A stretch of DNA of 64,000 bases from Caprella mutica. Taxonomy: Eukaryota > Arthropoda > Malacostraca > Amphipoda > Caprellidae. Position numbers and translations under genes: made by a program. The stretch is taken from NCBI GenBank assembly GCA_947561585.1, contig CANNZV010000876.1, forward strand, positions 124,001 through 188,000, written 5' to 3'. How positions within the stretch are numbered: the stretch's first letter is position 1; each line of letters opens with the position of its first letter. The notes beneath the pieces were generated by a model. That model saw nothing but the letters and a program-made list of their open reading frames with translations. It was not told the origin of the DNA and searched no databases. Positions 36,360 to 47,584 of this stretch are shown here, piece by piece.

Positions 36360-36718
36360 ACTGTCTGTTACAACTATAGGTTGCAAATTCCTGAAATAAG
36401 AGATTCGTATATTAATATATATTGAATAGAAATTCATAGTATCGTTTATATACATTATCAATTACATCAACTACTCTTTTTTTCCTTTTGTGATGAGATA
36501 GCGACAGCTTCGATATTCTTTTCATGTCTGGAATCCATAAAAGCATATGAAAAAGTAAGAGCTAATTACATTACAAAGATGTATTTAAAAATCATTTACC
36601 ATTTTCAAATACTTACTTCGACCTAGCATAATTGTTCCTGAATCATTCAAAGGAATTGAAGAGGACTCCGATGGTTGATGACGTTGATCTAGCTACTCCA
36701 TAAATTCTTCAAAAGATC
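36360..36718 (-). CDS. Possible terminal exons of an unidentified minus-strand gene
   Basis: Three segments are each preceded by an AG acceptor. 36717 down to about 36620 encodes SFEEFME, a TAG, then LDQRHQPSESSSIPLNDSG and ends at GTAAGT. A second starts at about 36530 (MKRISKLSLSHHKRKKRVVD), basic and lysine-rich. A third starts at about 36391 and could encode TDSDEDSDCTSK before a TAA, but only in a phase I could not connect. The in-frame TAG argues for a pseudogene. The Tigger-like element at 36754 lies just upstream of the first acceptor. No family is recognised. Confidence 0.25.
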
Positions 36719-36753
36719 TGAAAGTAGATTAAAAAAATATAGAAAACCATATA

Positions 36754-39026
36754 CAGTAAAACTCCTGAGTAGTGAAGTTTTTTTATGAAGCATCGAGTAA
36801 TGAAGTCCTGAATTATGAAGTAGTTTTCTTTATTTAAATCATAGAAAACGATAGTTCTTGAGGTATAACTATACCTTTTCACAGTCAAGTTGGCAGAAGT
36901 GAATAATGAATTGGCACAAGTGAAAGTCATACTATAGAAGTTAATATGAAAAATCCAATTATGACAAGCAATTACAATATAGAAGTTTTTTTTATTAAAG
37001 TTACAACTTCAATGCAATAGTGGGTTTTTGCAATCTTCTCCACCAGACTCTACCATATGATAAGATAATAGCCTATTAATTTAGGATAATACAAAATTAA
37101 TGGATAATACTCACTTATAGGAGAGTACCCAATAATTATTAAAGGGTGATATCCAATTATATGATACCACCTTTAAGTGTGTATTATCCTATAATAGAGT
37201 GCTATATATGAAAATGTAAATCAGGAAGGCAAAGATTTACTATAAAGGTTAGGTTATCAATAAATCGGATATATTGAGTATAAACTGTGTTTTCTGTATT
37301 ATTTGAGATTTAAATTATGTGTATTTTTTGTTAATGATTTAAATTAATGACTACTACTTTGATATATATTAATTTTTATACCACAACATTTACTTAATAT
37401 AATATTTGTTTGAAACCACAATTTTGTATAAAATTTAGTGCACACAGCACATCCATATACAATTATTTTCTTGTTGAATTGGTGACTTAGTTGATTCTTC
37501 ATTAGCTTTCATAGTTTCATTTGATGGAATGTTTATCGATTCTTGGTAAACAGAACTTTCTCTTGATGAATCAATGTTGACAGAGCTTGCTGTAACTGAT
37601 TTGTTATCTGACGCATAAAAACTATTGTCTACATTTCTATTTACGTTGAGATTTAATGATTTAAATGAAGCTGTGCTATCTCTGTCATATTCACTAATGA
37701 TATCTTGGTTGATATCCTCCAATAGCTTTTGAATAATGCTGAATTTTTCTTTAAACTCTGAATACATGTCATGTCTAAATGAATTAATCTCAGCTGCATC
37801 TTTTATAACTCCATTCTTTAACAAACTACTAGAATATGCTCTGCTAGCGCTTGAGTATTTAGCGTAACTGGATTTAAGATTAGTACCACTATTTCGAAGC
37901 TCTTCTGGATCTTCAATTCTAGCAAAATTTACAGCTAAAATGTTATGAAGTTCAGTAGTTGCCTCATGAAATTCTGTTTCCAGCATACCGAGAGGCTTTT
38001 GACGATTTCGTGCAGGCTTTGATGCCATTCTAAATTTCTAACGATACTCTCACCTCAAAAAGAAGACTCCTTGATTTACTTTCGCGGGACTCCGCGTTTC
38101 TGCCGAAGCCGTTTTGTGAATAAAACAGGTTCGGAGAAAAGCACATATATTGAAGACGTCTGTCTGGTGTACAGAAACTGAAATAACATTATTTATTTAG
38201 AAAAAGAAAAATGATCACATTATATAAAGAAAGAGTTTAACTAATAATACATTAATGATTTAATCGTTTAACCATTATTTACTAGGTATTATATATTAAT
38301 ATATAAAATATATTTAATACAACTTAACATTAAATACCGTAAAACCTATTTTGAGAAATAGATTAGTCTGCCAAACAAATAAGTATTATTTTCTACGAGT
38401 GAAGAGAAAATTAACAGTTTTCTATGAAATCTCTTTTAAGAAAGGGATACTACCTAATACAAAAACTTAGAAGAGATAAATGTAAAGTGAAGACTGAAAT
38501 ATTATCAATAATTATTAACGAATGTGATGATGACACAAACTATTAAAGAATTAGGTATTTGACGTTATAGGTTCTGTTCTAGGCACAACTGAGTTAGGTA
38601 TTTATACATTTATAAAGCAATGAAACAATACAAATAAAAGTGAATGCTATCTATCTATCTGGATTATTTGATTTCTAAAATAACTTACATCAAGGTTGGA
38701 GTCTATACTACAGTATTTTGAGGTGAGGATTGTCAGGAGTTAGATGTGAGTACCTCTATAACATAAGACTGGCACTCTGACTGAAACGACTTTACGTTGG
38801 TTAACATTTTCACTCTAGAATGAATTCAAATAGTACCTAAATAAAAAATGACCAAAATGTTTACATAACTATATAGCTACTAATTATAACTTAATATTTA
38901 TCTGATATAAAGAAAATATATATTTCCAGAACAATTTTAATCACAGAAAACTATCAATGCACACAAATTATGAAGTGGCTCTGGGTTATGAAGAAACCAT
39001 TACTTCATAACTCAGGAGTTTCACTG
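36754..39026 (-). mobile_element. Tigger/pogo-like TIR element carrying a non-transposase ORF
   Basis: CAGTAAAACTCCTGAGTAGTGAAG at 36754 and the complement of CTTCATAACTCAGGAGTTTCACTG ending at 39026 are inverted repeats with few mismatches. They are flanked by TA on both sides (36752-36753; 39027-39028). The CAGT start, TA target and NNATGAAG subterminal repeats (ATGAAGCATCGAGTAATGAAG on the left; CACTTCATAATTTGTGTG on the right) resemble Tigger/pogo elements. No transposase motifs are found. The only substantial ORF is 38028-37435. Confidence 0.75.
37435..38028 (-). CDS. Uncharacterised 197-residue protein inside a Tigger-like element
   Basis: The ORF is intact from a true ATG to TAA. I do not recognise the family. 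The N-terminus is basic (MASKPARNRQK). Residues about 12-115 are predicted to be helical, with a possible coiled coil (FSIIQKLLEDINQDI) and a serine-rich SSYAKYSSASRAYSSS segment. The rest is Asn/Ser-rich and probably disordered. The protein ends in CIWMCCVH, a cysteine cluster that could be lipidated (inference). The helical N-terminal part loosely recalls the region before the DUF1759 domain of BEL/Pao gag proteins, but I would not assign it. It lies wholly between the TIRs of the element, so it is either a captured host or retroelement fragment or the product of a non-autonomous element. The upstream region (38040-38120) is locally CpG-rich and could hold its promoter. Confidence 0.5.
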   Translation of the reverse strand: MASKPARNRQKPLGMLETEFHEATTELHNILAVNFARIEDPEELRNSGTNLKSSYAKYSSASRAYSSSLLKNGVIKDAAEINSFRHDMYSEFKEKFSIIQKLLEDINQDIISEYDRDSTASFKSLNLNVNRNVDNSFYASDNKSVTASSVNIDSSRESSVYQESINIPSNETMKANEESTKSPIQQENNCIWMCCVH

Positions 39027-39099
39027 TAATGGAGAGAATTGTTTCATATAGGTAAATTATTTATATAAAATGTTGAACTATACCATTTACAGTTCTACT

Positions 39100-39226
39100 T
39101 GATCCAAATGAAATAATATTTTATCCAAGTGAATTTCAATTTGATCCATGTGAAATTCAATTTGATCCTTATGCAATTGAATTTGATCAATGTGAAATAA
39201 TATTTGATCCAAGTGAAATTGAATAT
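39100..39226 (+). repeat. Left arm: six 21-bp units
   Basis: Units such as GATCCAWGTGAAATTCAATT plus T repeat at exactly 21 bp. The mirror copy is 47695-47822. Confidence 0.85.
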
Positions 39227-39246
39227 TTTATCATCCTGATAAGGTA

Positions 39247-39560
39247 GGGTCACTAATACTCGGCACTTTAAGAGACTGCCGATAGTCCTCTCTTCATTAC
39301 TCAAGTACAAGTAATCGTATACTGAACAGCGGAGGTGTTTATTGTAGGGAATTTTGAGGAGAATCATTATGATATGATTGTTTATCATGTTAACATGCTT
39401 TAATTCATGTTAAACAGATTTTAAGATTCTCTTTCCATAATATCCACATGTCGGCAGTTTTAGTTTAGAAGTCGGCACGTAATGTATTATGAGTCGGCAT
39501 TGTTAATTCTATAACACGGCACATATATATTCGTAAGGTCGGCACTTTCTTTCAAATTAT
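39247..39560. promoter_or_regulatory. Left subterminal TCGGCA motif cluster
   Basis: CTCGGCAC, TGCCGA, GTCGGCAG, GTCGGCAC, GTCGGCAT, ACGGCAC and GTCGGCAC occur within 39260-39545. By analogy with other cut-and-paste elements these are candidate transposase-binding sites (inference). Confidence 0.55.
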
Positions 39561-40040
39561 ATATTCTACGAAAATATTCTCTAATTAAGTTTTTGCGTAC
39601 GTGAAAACTATCACCGTGTAATATAATATACTGATAACATATAAATAAAGAATGATATTATAAATTTTTATATTATTTTGTGTAGGGCCCTACTGAAATA
39701 GGAGCTATCAAATGTCCCTTTGTATCGAGGAATGAACACAGCTTGAAAAGCTTTATGAGTATTAATAAAGGGTAATAATACGACAATTCAATGTATCACA
39801 GTGTTTAAGTGAGATTATCACAGTCAAAATATAAATCCTTTGGCATTATTGCTTTCAAACGGGAATGTTTGAAAAAAATACGACTAATAAATAAATAAGT
39901 ACGAACTATTATAGAAAATTGGTCACTAATGTAAAATATATTCCTTTAATAATGATAACATAAATAGAGAACAAAAATATTCAACAAAAAAAATCTTTAA
40001 CTGTCAACCTTAAATTAGTTTAATTAATAGCATATTATTA

Positions 40041-43000
40041 TCATTCAATGTCATTATTTTCATTGCAGCCTTCACAAATGAAGTCACTTTCATCTTCTGA
40101 TTGATCGAGAGTCATGGATCGAGACTCTAAATAAACTTTAGAGACACATTTTACGTGCATTTTCCTATCACATGAATCGCAATTGATCCATTTGACTTTT
40201 CTACCCATCTTTTCATCTTCTGAATACATTTCCTTGCAGTAAACACATTCCCAATCGTCATTCTTCTGCTTCTAAAATTTTCTTCCCATGTCTTTTTTCA
40301 AACAATATCCACGATAATGTGAAGTGCTTACAGCAGAAAGCAGCCTATCTTTGGGGGCTTTTCGTTTCTTGTATGTAATTTTTCCCTCCCAAAAGATCGG
40401 GTCTTTCGAGCATGAAGCTTTACCTAGAGGAATAGGACAGCTAGGAAGATTCTTGTTCCTCTCTTTTATTGTTATAACACTTGTAGCAATAGCAGAAGTA
40501 ACACTCAACTTGTGCACGGAGGTAGGTTCAGGAGTAGAAGATGAAGGAGCAATGGTTGAAGCTTCCGAGCTTTCAGGAGAGTTTTGAGTATGTATAGGAA
40601 CAGAAGTAATCGTTGGTGGTATCAAACTACAGATATCTTTCGGAGAATTTGTCTCCACCGGCGCTGGAGAAGGCAAAGATACTGAAGGAGTTAACAGAGT
40701 GGACACACTGTACGGTGGTGATGGTGACCGGGATGCCAGAGTCCTATTAGTTGAAATTATGACTGATCCAGTGGTTGGTTCATTAGGATGTTCGTAATAG
40801 CAGGGTGACTGAGACGCATTGAGTATGGAAGACGTCGACAGAGGAAGATATGGCGATGACATGATGCATGGGAGATTATTTTTAGAATGAACATTTGATT
40901 CAGCAGGTGGTAGATCGGATGAGAGAACAGAGGACATAAGAGACACAGGGAATGGCTGAGAAACAGTTACTGACATAGACATACTTGATTCACTTGCGAA
41001 GACAATTGGAGTAGATGGGATCAATGATGGAGAAGTGGATTCTGTTGGATCAGACCTATCATCCAAATGTTCAACGATTGGTTCCTGTTGAAATGGTTCG
41101 TTTAATAAAGAAGTCGGTTCTTCTAGAAGTCTGGACAAGGATATATTTGTTTCGGAGAAGTTTGTTCCAGTAATGTTTGCATCATAAACTTCAGTGAAGT
41201 CGTCCAACATTATGACCCCTGGTTCAGATATCTCCTTACCTTTTCGAACAATAGCTTTGAAAGCTTCACTCAGAACATTCCTGTGAACGTTTGATCCATA
41301 TCTACATTGTTCAAATATCTCAGCACCTAACTCTTCTTTCAGGATTCTTTCTGTTATACGGTAGTCATTATTTGAAGTTGCAGGAGAAATATCTTCCACT
41401 TGTGGGTTTGGAGGCTCTACATCTGGCACTGCATTCTCTTCTTGAGTCTCCTCTATTTCAAAACACTTGCTGTAATCTACGCTGTTCTCGTTGAGAGGAA
41501 ATAGTCCTGTAACTCTGAAGCCATTAACTATTGAAGATGTCTCTATTCTCCTCAATACTTTCAACAGCATTGGAGCGACATCCTTCCTCCGAACAACAGA
41601 GTTAGGGTTCGTACGTTGGAAGGTATGCACTTCCTGTCTCCAGTACTCTTTTAGTGGCTTAAACACTGAGACATCTGCAGGCTGTAGAAGATGAGTAGTG
41701 TTGGGTGGAAGCAGATAGAGGACAACTTCATTTTCCTCGCAGAACTTCGAGACCTGCATGCTAAGATGAGTTTTGTGACCGTCAATGAAGAGAATTACAG
41801 GCCGTTTGATATTATGCTCGTTCAAATAAGGTACAAAACCATTCGAGATGAACTCGAAAAATGTCTCTGACTTCATCCAGCCTGTCTCTGTCGCACCTAT
41901 CATAAATTCTTCTGGTACCGACCTAACAATATCTGAGGGCACACGGAGATATGGATAGACTACCATTGGCTGCACTATATCACCTATTGCGTTGAAAGTA
42001 CCGAAAAACGTCAGAGTCGATTTTTCAGGACCTGGACCAAGTTCGTAAACATTTTTCCACCCTTTTAAGCCAACAACTTTGCCCGTTTTAGGGCAAAGTT
42101 GAATATTAGATTCATCTGAATTATAGATTCTGGATGGATCTTCAAACATTTCTCCCCAATTAAATTCTGCAATATTTCTCCTAAGTTCTCCGAACCATTC
42201 TCTGATGGATCCCTCCGTCACTCCAACACGAGCCTTGGATACCCTTTCAGGTGTACGTAGGGATAGTGATGGATGGCGCTTCATGAAACACTGGGAAACA
42301 AGTTTATTATTAATAAGATACAATATCAATATTATTTTGATTTAAAATATACATGTTAATCAATAGAGCCAAAAAACTCACAGTGAACCACGTTTTCCCG
42401 GGCCTGTCATCTTTGAAGGGAGCTTTAATTTTCGGATTTGAAAATTTTATCAGTCTCTGAACCGTATTCAAAACGTCCTCTTTCTTCGGTGGAAGCCCCC
42501 TCCTATTGCCTCTAGTTATCCAACTATAATAGAATAATGTACTTAACTAGGAGTTCAGTTTTATCGTATTAAGTCATATTAATTCTGTATATGGACAGTT
42601 GACCTCTCCTCTTAATTCAAAACTTCTTATTAAGGTGATATTTGTGATCTATTTGCTTTATCGAATATTTCCCAAATTTGTATGGTGAAAAAATTAATAC
42701 ACTAGAAAACTATAACTTCTCCAATTGAATTTCTTCCTACTAAATAGCATTTCATTAAGGTGAAAAAAAACATTTCCTCCAAGTGAAAAAGCACTTCATG
42801 AAAGTGAAATAGCATTTCATCAAAATGAAAAAGCACTTCATCAAAATGAAAAAGCACTTCATCAAAATGAAAAAGCACTTCATCAAAATGAAAAAGCACT
42901 TCATCAAAGTGAAAAAGCATTTCATCAAAATGAAAAAGCACTCCATCAAAATGAAAAAGCACTTCATCAAAGTGAAAAAGCACTTCATCAAAGTGAAAAA

Positions 43001-44985
43001 GCACTTCATCAAAGTGAAAAAGCATTTCATCAAATCGAAAAAGCACTTCATCAAAATGAAAAAGCACTTCATCAAAGTGAAAAAGCACTTCATCAAAATG
43101 AAAAAGCACTTCATCAAAATGAAAAAGCACTTCATCAAAGTGAAAAAGCATTTCATCAAAATGAAAAAGCACTTCATCAAAATGAAAAAGCACTTCATCA
43201 AAGTGAAAAAGCACTTCATCAAAGTGAAAAAGCACTTCATCAAAGTGAAAAAGCACTTCATCAAAATGAAAAAGCACTTCATCAAAGTGAAAAAGCATTT
43301 CATCAAAATGAAAAAGCACTTCATCAAAATGAAAAAGCACTTCATCAAAGTGAAAAAGCACTTCATCAAAGTGAAAAAGCACTTCATCAAAGTGAAAAAG
43401 CACTTCATCAAAATGAAAAAGCACTTCATCAAAGTGAAAAAGCACTTCATCAAAATGAAAAAGCACTTCATTAAAGTGAAAAAGCATTTCATCAAAATGA
43501 AAAAGCACTTCATCAAAGTGAAAAAGCATTTCATCAAAATGAAAAAGCACTTCATCAAAATGAAAAAGCACTTCATCAAAGTGAAAAAGCACTTCATCAA
43601 AATGAAAAAGCACTTCATCAAAGTGAAAAAGCATTTCATCAAAATGAAAAAGCACTTCATCAAAATGAAAAAGCACTTCATCAAAGTGAAAAAGCACTTC
43701 ATCAAAATGAAAAAGCACTTCATCAAAGTGAAAAAGCACTTCATCAAAATGAAAAAGCACTTCATCAAAGTGAAAAAGCACTTCATCAAAATGAAAAAGC
43801 ACTTCATCAAAGTGAAAAAGCACTTCATCAAAGTGAAAAAGCATTTCATCAAAATGAAAAAGCACTTCATCAAAATGAAAAAGCATTTCATCAAAATGAA
43901 AAAGCACTTCATCAAAATGAAAAAGCATTTCATCAAAGTGAAAAAGCACTTCATCAAAATGAAAAAGCACTTCATCAAAATGAAAAAGCACTTCATCAAA
44001 ATGAAAAAGCACTTCATCAAAGTGAAAAAGCACTTCATCAAAATGAAAAAGCACTTCATCAAAGTGAAAAAGCACTTCATCAAAATGAAAAAGCACTTCA
44101 TCAAAGTGAAAAAGCACTTCATCAAAATGAAAAAGCATTTCATCAAAATGAAAAAGCACTTCATCAAAATGAAAAAGCATTTCATCAAAGTGAAGCATTT
44201 CAATAAAATACAAATCGAATCAATGTGCATTCAAATACATTTATGAACATGATTTTATTTATATAAATTTATGTAAATAAACTTCTTAAATAAATTTTTG
44301 TGTAGATAAAAATCATATAAATAAATATATTTTGATTGAAGAAACTCTATAAACACTTGGAAAAAACGCTTTTTCACTTCGATGAAATGATATTTTACTT
44401 TGATGATATGATATTTTACTTTGATGATATGATATTTTACTTTGATGATATGATATTTTACTTTGATGATATGATATTTTACTTTGATGATATGATATTT
44501 TACTTTGATGATATGATATTTTACTTTGATGATATGATATTTTACTTTGATGATATGATATTTTACTTTGATGATATGATATTTTACTTTGATGATATGA
44601 TATTTTACTTTGATGATATGATATTTAATTTTGATGAAATGCTTTTTCACTTTGATGAAGAGGAATTTCAGTTGGTGGAAAGTCAATTGTATAAGGTAGC
44701 TATACATAGATTTATATGTCGCTTATAATTTGATTGAATAATAATTATAGGTATAGTGCACACTTACTCTACTATTTCCTGCTCATGCTCAGCAGATAAA
44801 TAAGGATCCTTGCCCATTTTCCGACCTACTGGAGTTCTTCCAGCAATCTTGTCTTGTAGTGTAGATCGTGGAACAGAAAATTTTCTAGCTGCTTCTTTCT
44901 TTGGCATTCCATTTTCTGTAACAGCCCGAATAGCAGATTCCATCTGTTCTTCCGAATAACGAAAGAGAGATCCTCGTTTTGACAT
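40041..44985 (-). CDS. pogo/Tigger-type transposase with HTH_psq, DDE_1 and PHD-like finger
   Basis: Three exons with good splice signals: 44985-44768 (donor GTAAGT), 42523-42382 (acceptor TATTATAG, donor GTGAGT) and 42290-40272 (acceptor GTTTCCCAG). Phases fit, giving about 792 residues. Exon 1 has a pipsqueak-type helix-turn-helix (KKEAARKFSVPRSTLQDKIA). Exon 2 continues with DWITRGNRRGLPPKKEDV, and the join to exon 3 gives KTWFTCFMKRHPSLSLRTPE. The DDE_1 core has Asp in YNSDESNIQL, LFIDGHKTH and QPADVSVFKPLK, a DD35D spacing. A Ser/Thr/Pro-rich stretch of about 300 residues follows. An in-frame TAG (40274-40272) ends exon 3, but the same frame continues through 14 codons and 40229-40041, encoding a PHD-like finger (CVYC, CDSC, MHVKC, CEGC). 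The stop is either a mutation, readthrough or spliced out. The transposase core is intact. Confidence 0.85.
42770..44195 (-). repeat. 21-bp array A in intron 1 of the transposase gene (about 67 copies)
   Basis: The plus-strand unit is AAAAAGCACTTCATCAAAGTG, with recurring A/G and C/T variants at two positions. The period is exactly 21, and three reading frames stay open throughout, so the long ORFs here are repeat artefacts. Confidence 0.95.
44370..44655 (+). repeat. 21-bp array B, opposed to array A (about 13 copies)
   Basis: The plus-strand unit is ATGATATTTTACTTTGATGAT. Its complement matches the array A unit at most positions, so arrays A and B lie in inverted orientation about a roughly 170-bp AT-rich spacer. 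Both outer flanks carry a related GAAATTCAATTGG or AATTTCAGTTGG motif. Confidence 0.93.
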
Positions 44986-45189
44986 CCTAATTACTACCTA
45001 CTACTAATGTTGATTTATGATTGTATGAATGATATGTGAAATGATCTAACATTAGACTGTGGATATAATTATGTATATAATTATCAGTAAATGTTCGTTT
45101 TTTTTCTTTGAATTTACTTTTTTTTACTCTACTTGCAAATCTCATTCAACCAAAGAAGAATGAAAAGGCCGAGTGAAAAATTATTATTT

Positions 45190-46024
45190 TATTGATTCGG
45201 CACCCCAGATGCCGAATCAATAAAAGGCACTTTCCAAAGTCGGCACCCAAGATTCCGAATCAATAAAGGGCATTTTCCAAAGTCGGTACCCAAGATGCCG
45301 AATCAATAAAGGGCACTTTCCAAAGTCGGCACCCAAGATGCCGAATCAATAAAGGGCACTTTCCAAAGTCGGCACCCAAGATGCCGAATCAATAAATGGC
45401 ACTTTCCAAAGTCGGCACCCTCTAGTTCTCTTAGGTGCCGAGTTAAAGAAAAAAAATCCGACATCCATGCCGAATTAAGAAAAAATGTATAATTTGATAT
45501 TTTTTATGCAATATTGAATGCAACTATTTATTATATTATAAATAAAAGATAAAAATATGTTCATTAGAGAAATCAAATCAAATACTATTAGTTGGCAGTG
45601 GGTGCCGACTTATCAAAAGACGCGCTTTTTTATGGTAAATTATCGGCACCCTAATAAAATTAAAAGCTAACAAGTAAACGTAAAACCTTTTATACTTAAT
45701 TGAAAGAATAAATATTAAAGAAACCAAAACAATTCATGCAACACGAAAATACTAGTTTTTACACTTTTCACAGTCATTATGTTATACACACTTCACTAAT
45801 GATATAATTTGTCAGCAACGTCTGTCACCAACCTCTCCTAACGAACTTTGATTTAAAACTAACGGTTCGCGCGCAAAATCGTTCAAACTACATCCGTGAT
45901 TGGTTAGAATGCTGTGGAATCATTCGATGTTATCATTTGCAAGATCTAATAGACGGATATCTTATTTTCTCGGCATTGGTGTGTTTGGTGCCGAGCTATG
46001 AACAGTGCCGAGTGAACGTGACCC
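45190..46024. promoter_or_regulatory. Right subterminal TCGGCAC cluster with 43-bp tandem repeat
   Basis: Five 43-bp repeats (about 45190-45426; GCCGAATCAATAAAGGGCAC plus TTTCCAAAGTCGGCACCCAAGAT) and further GTGCCGAC, TCGGCACC, CGGCATTG and GTGCCGAG motifs lead to the terminus. The transposase promoter probably lies between here and 44985 (inference). Confidence 0.6.
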
Positions 46025-46189
46025 TACCTACCTCACTTGTGTCTTTGTTTGTTGGTTGGTTGCAAGAAAAATGTCACGATTTTAATATTTAAAATATAAA
46101 AAATATTTGTATAATTTATTTACATAAAATTAATTTATATAACATTTATTTACAACTTTATGTAAATAAATTTTATGTATATTGATATT

Positions 46190-47580
46190 GATAGGCCAAT
46201 TAAAATGGTGGACTTTGAAGATTATTATGGTGAACAATGATAGATTATTATGGTGGGCAATGATAGATTATTATGGTGGGCAATGATATATTAGGGTGGG
46301 AATGAAAGATTGTGGTGGCCAATGAAAGATTATGGTTGCAATGAAAGATTGTGGTGGGCAATGAAAGATTGTGGTGGACAATGAAAGATTATGGTGGGCA
46401 ATGAGAGATAATGGTGGGCGATGAAGGATTATGGTGGGCAATGAAGGATTATGGTGGTCAATGAAGGATTATGGTGGTCAGTGAAAGATTATGGTGGGTA
46501 ATAAAGGATTATGGTGGGCAATGAAGGATTATGGTGGGCAATGAAAGATTATGGTAGGCAATGAAGGATTATGGTGGCCAATGAAAGATTATGGTGGGCG
46601 ATGAAATATCATAGAGGGCAATGAAAGATTATGGTGGGCAATGAAAGATTATGGTGGGCAATGAAGGATTATGGTGGGCAATGATATATTATTATGGTGG
46701 GCAATGATAGATTATTATGGTGGGCAATGATAGATTATTATGGTGGGTAATGAATAGAAGATTATGGTGGGTAATGAATAGAAGATTATGGTGGGTAATG
46801 AATAGAAGATTATGGTGGCCAATGGAAGATTATGTTGGGCAATGAAAGATTATGATGAGCAATGAAAGATTATTGTGGATAATAAATGATTATGGTGGGC
46901 AATGAATGATTGTGGTGGGCAATGGAAGATTATCTTGGGCAATGAAAGATTATGATGAGCAATGAAAGATTATTGTGGATAATAAATGATTATTGTGGGC
47001 AATGAATGATTGTGGTGGGCAATGGAAGATTATGTTGGGCAATATAAGATTATGGTTGGCAATGAAATATTATGGTGGACAATGAAATATTAGGTGGGCA
47101 ATGAAAGATTATGGTGGGCAATGAAAGATTATGGTGGGCAATGAAAGATTATGGTGGGCAATGAAAGATTGTGGTGGACAATGAAAGATTATGGTGGACA
47201 ATGAAAGATTGTGGTGGACAATGAAAGATTATGGTGGGCATAGAAGGATTATGGTGGGCAATGAAGGATTATGGTGGGCAATGAAGGATTATGGTGGTCA
47301 ATGAAGGATTATGGTGGTCAATGAAAGATTATGGTGGGTAATGAAGGATTATGGTGGGCAATGAAGGATAATGGTGGGCAATGAAGAATTATGGTGGGCA
47401 ATGGAGGATTATGGTGGCCAATGAAATATTATGGTGGCCAATGAAGGATTATGGTGGCCAATGAAGGATTATGATGGGCAATGGAGGATTATGGTGGCCA
47501 ATGAAAGATTATGGTGGACAATGAAGGATTATGGTGGGCAATGAAGGATTATGGTGGGTAATGAAGGATTGGTGACAATG
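46190..47580 (+). repeat. 20-bp array at the centre of the foldback element
   Basis: About 65-70 copies of GGGCAATGAAAGATTATGGT with indels. A higher-order block is visible: a run of variants near 46320-46560 recurs at about 47160-47410. Confidence 0.95.
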
Positions 47581-47584
47581 AGAG

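Larger units (their letters stand above)
39247..46024 (-). mobile_element. pogo/Tigger-type DNA transposon, nearly complete, 6778 bp
   Basis: The termini are GGGTCACTAATACTCGGCAC (39247-39266) and the complement of GTGCCGAGTGAACGTGACCC (46005-46024), flanked by TA at 39245-39246 and 46025-46026. TA is the pogo target. Subterminal regions on both sides carry many (G)TCGGCA(C) motifs. The element encodes one three-exon transposase on the minus strand. Intron 1 is about 2.2 kb because it contains two opposed 21-bp arrays. Confidence 0.88.

Noticed and set aside
42702..44246. Three overlapping ORFs of 470-503 codons on both strands with a 7-residue repeat (HFDEVLF and similar)
   Set aside because: The 21-bp tandem unit has no stop in several frames, so the ORFs are a property of the repeat. 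They lie inside an intron of the transposase gene and have no other coding signal.
42785..47580. CRISPR-like appearance of regular short repeats
   Set aside because: The units are contiguous without unique spacers, the organism is eukaryotic, and no cas genes are present.
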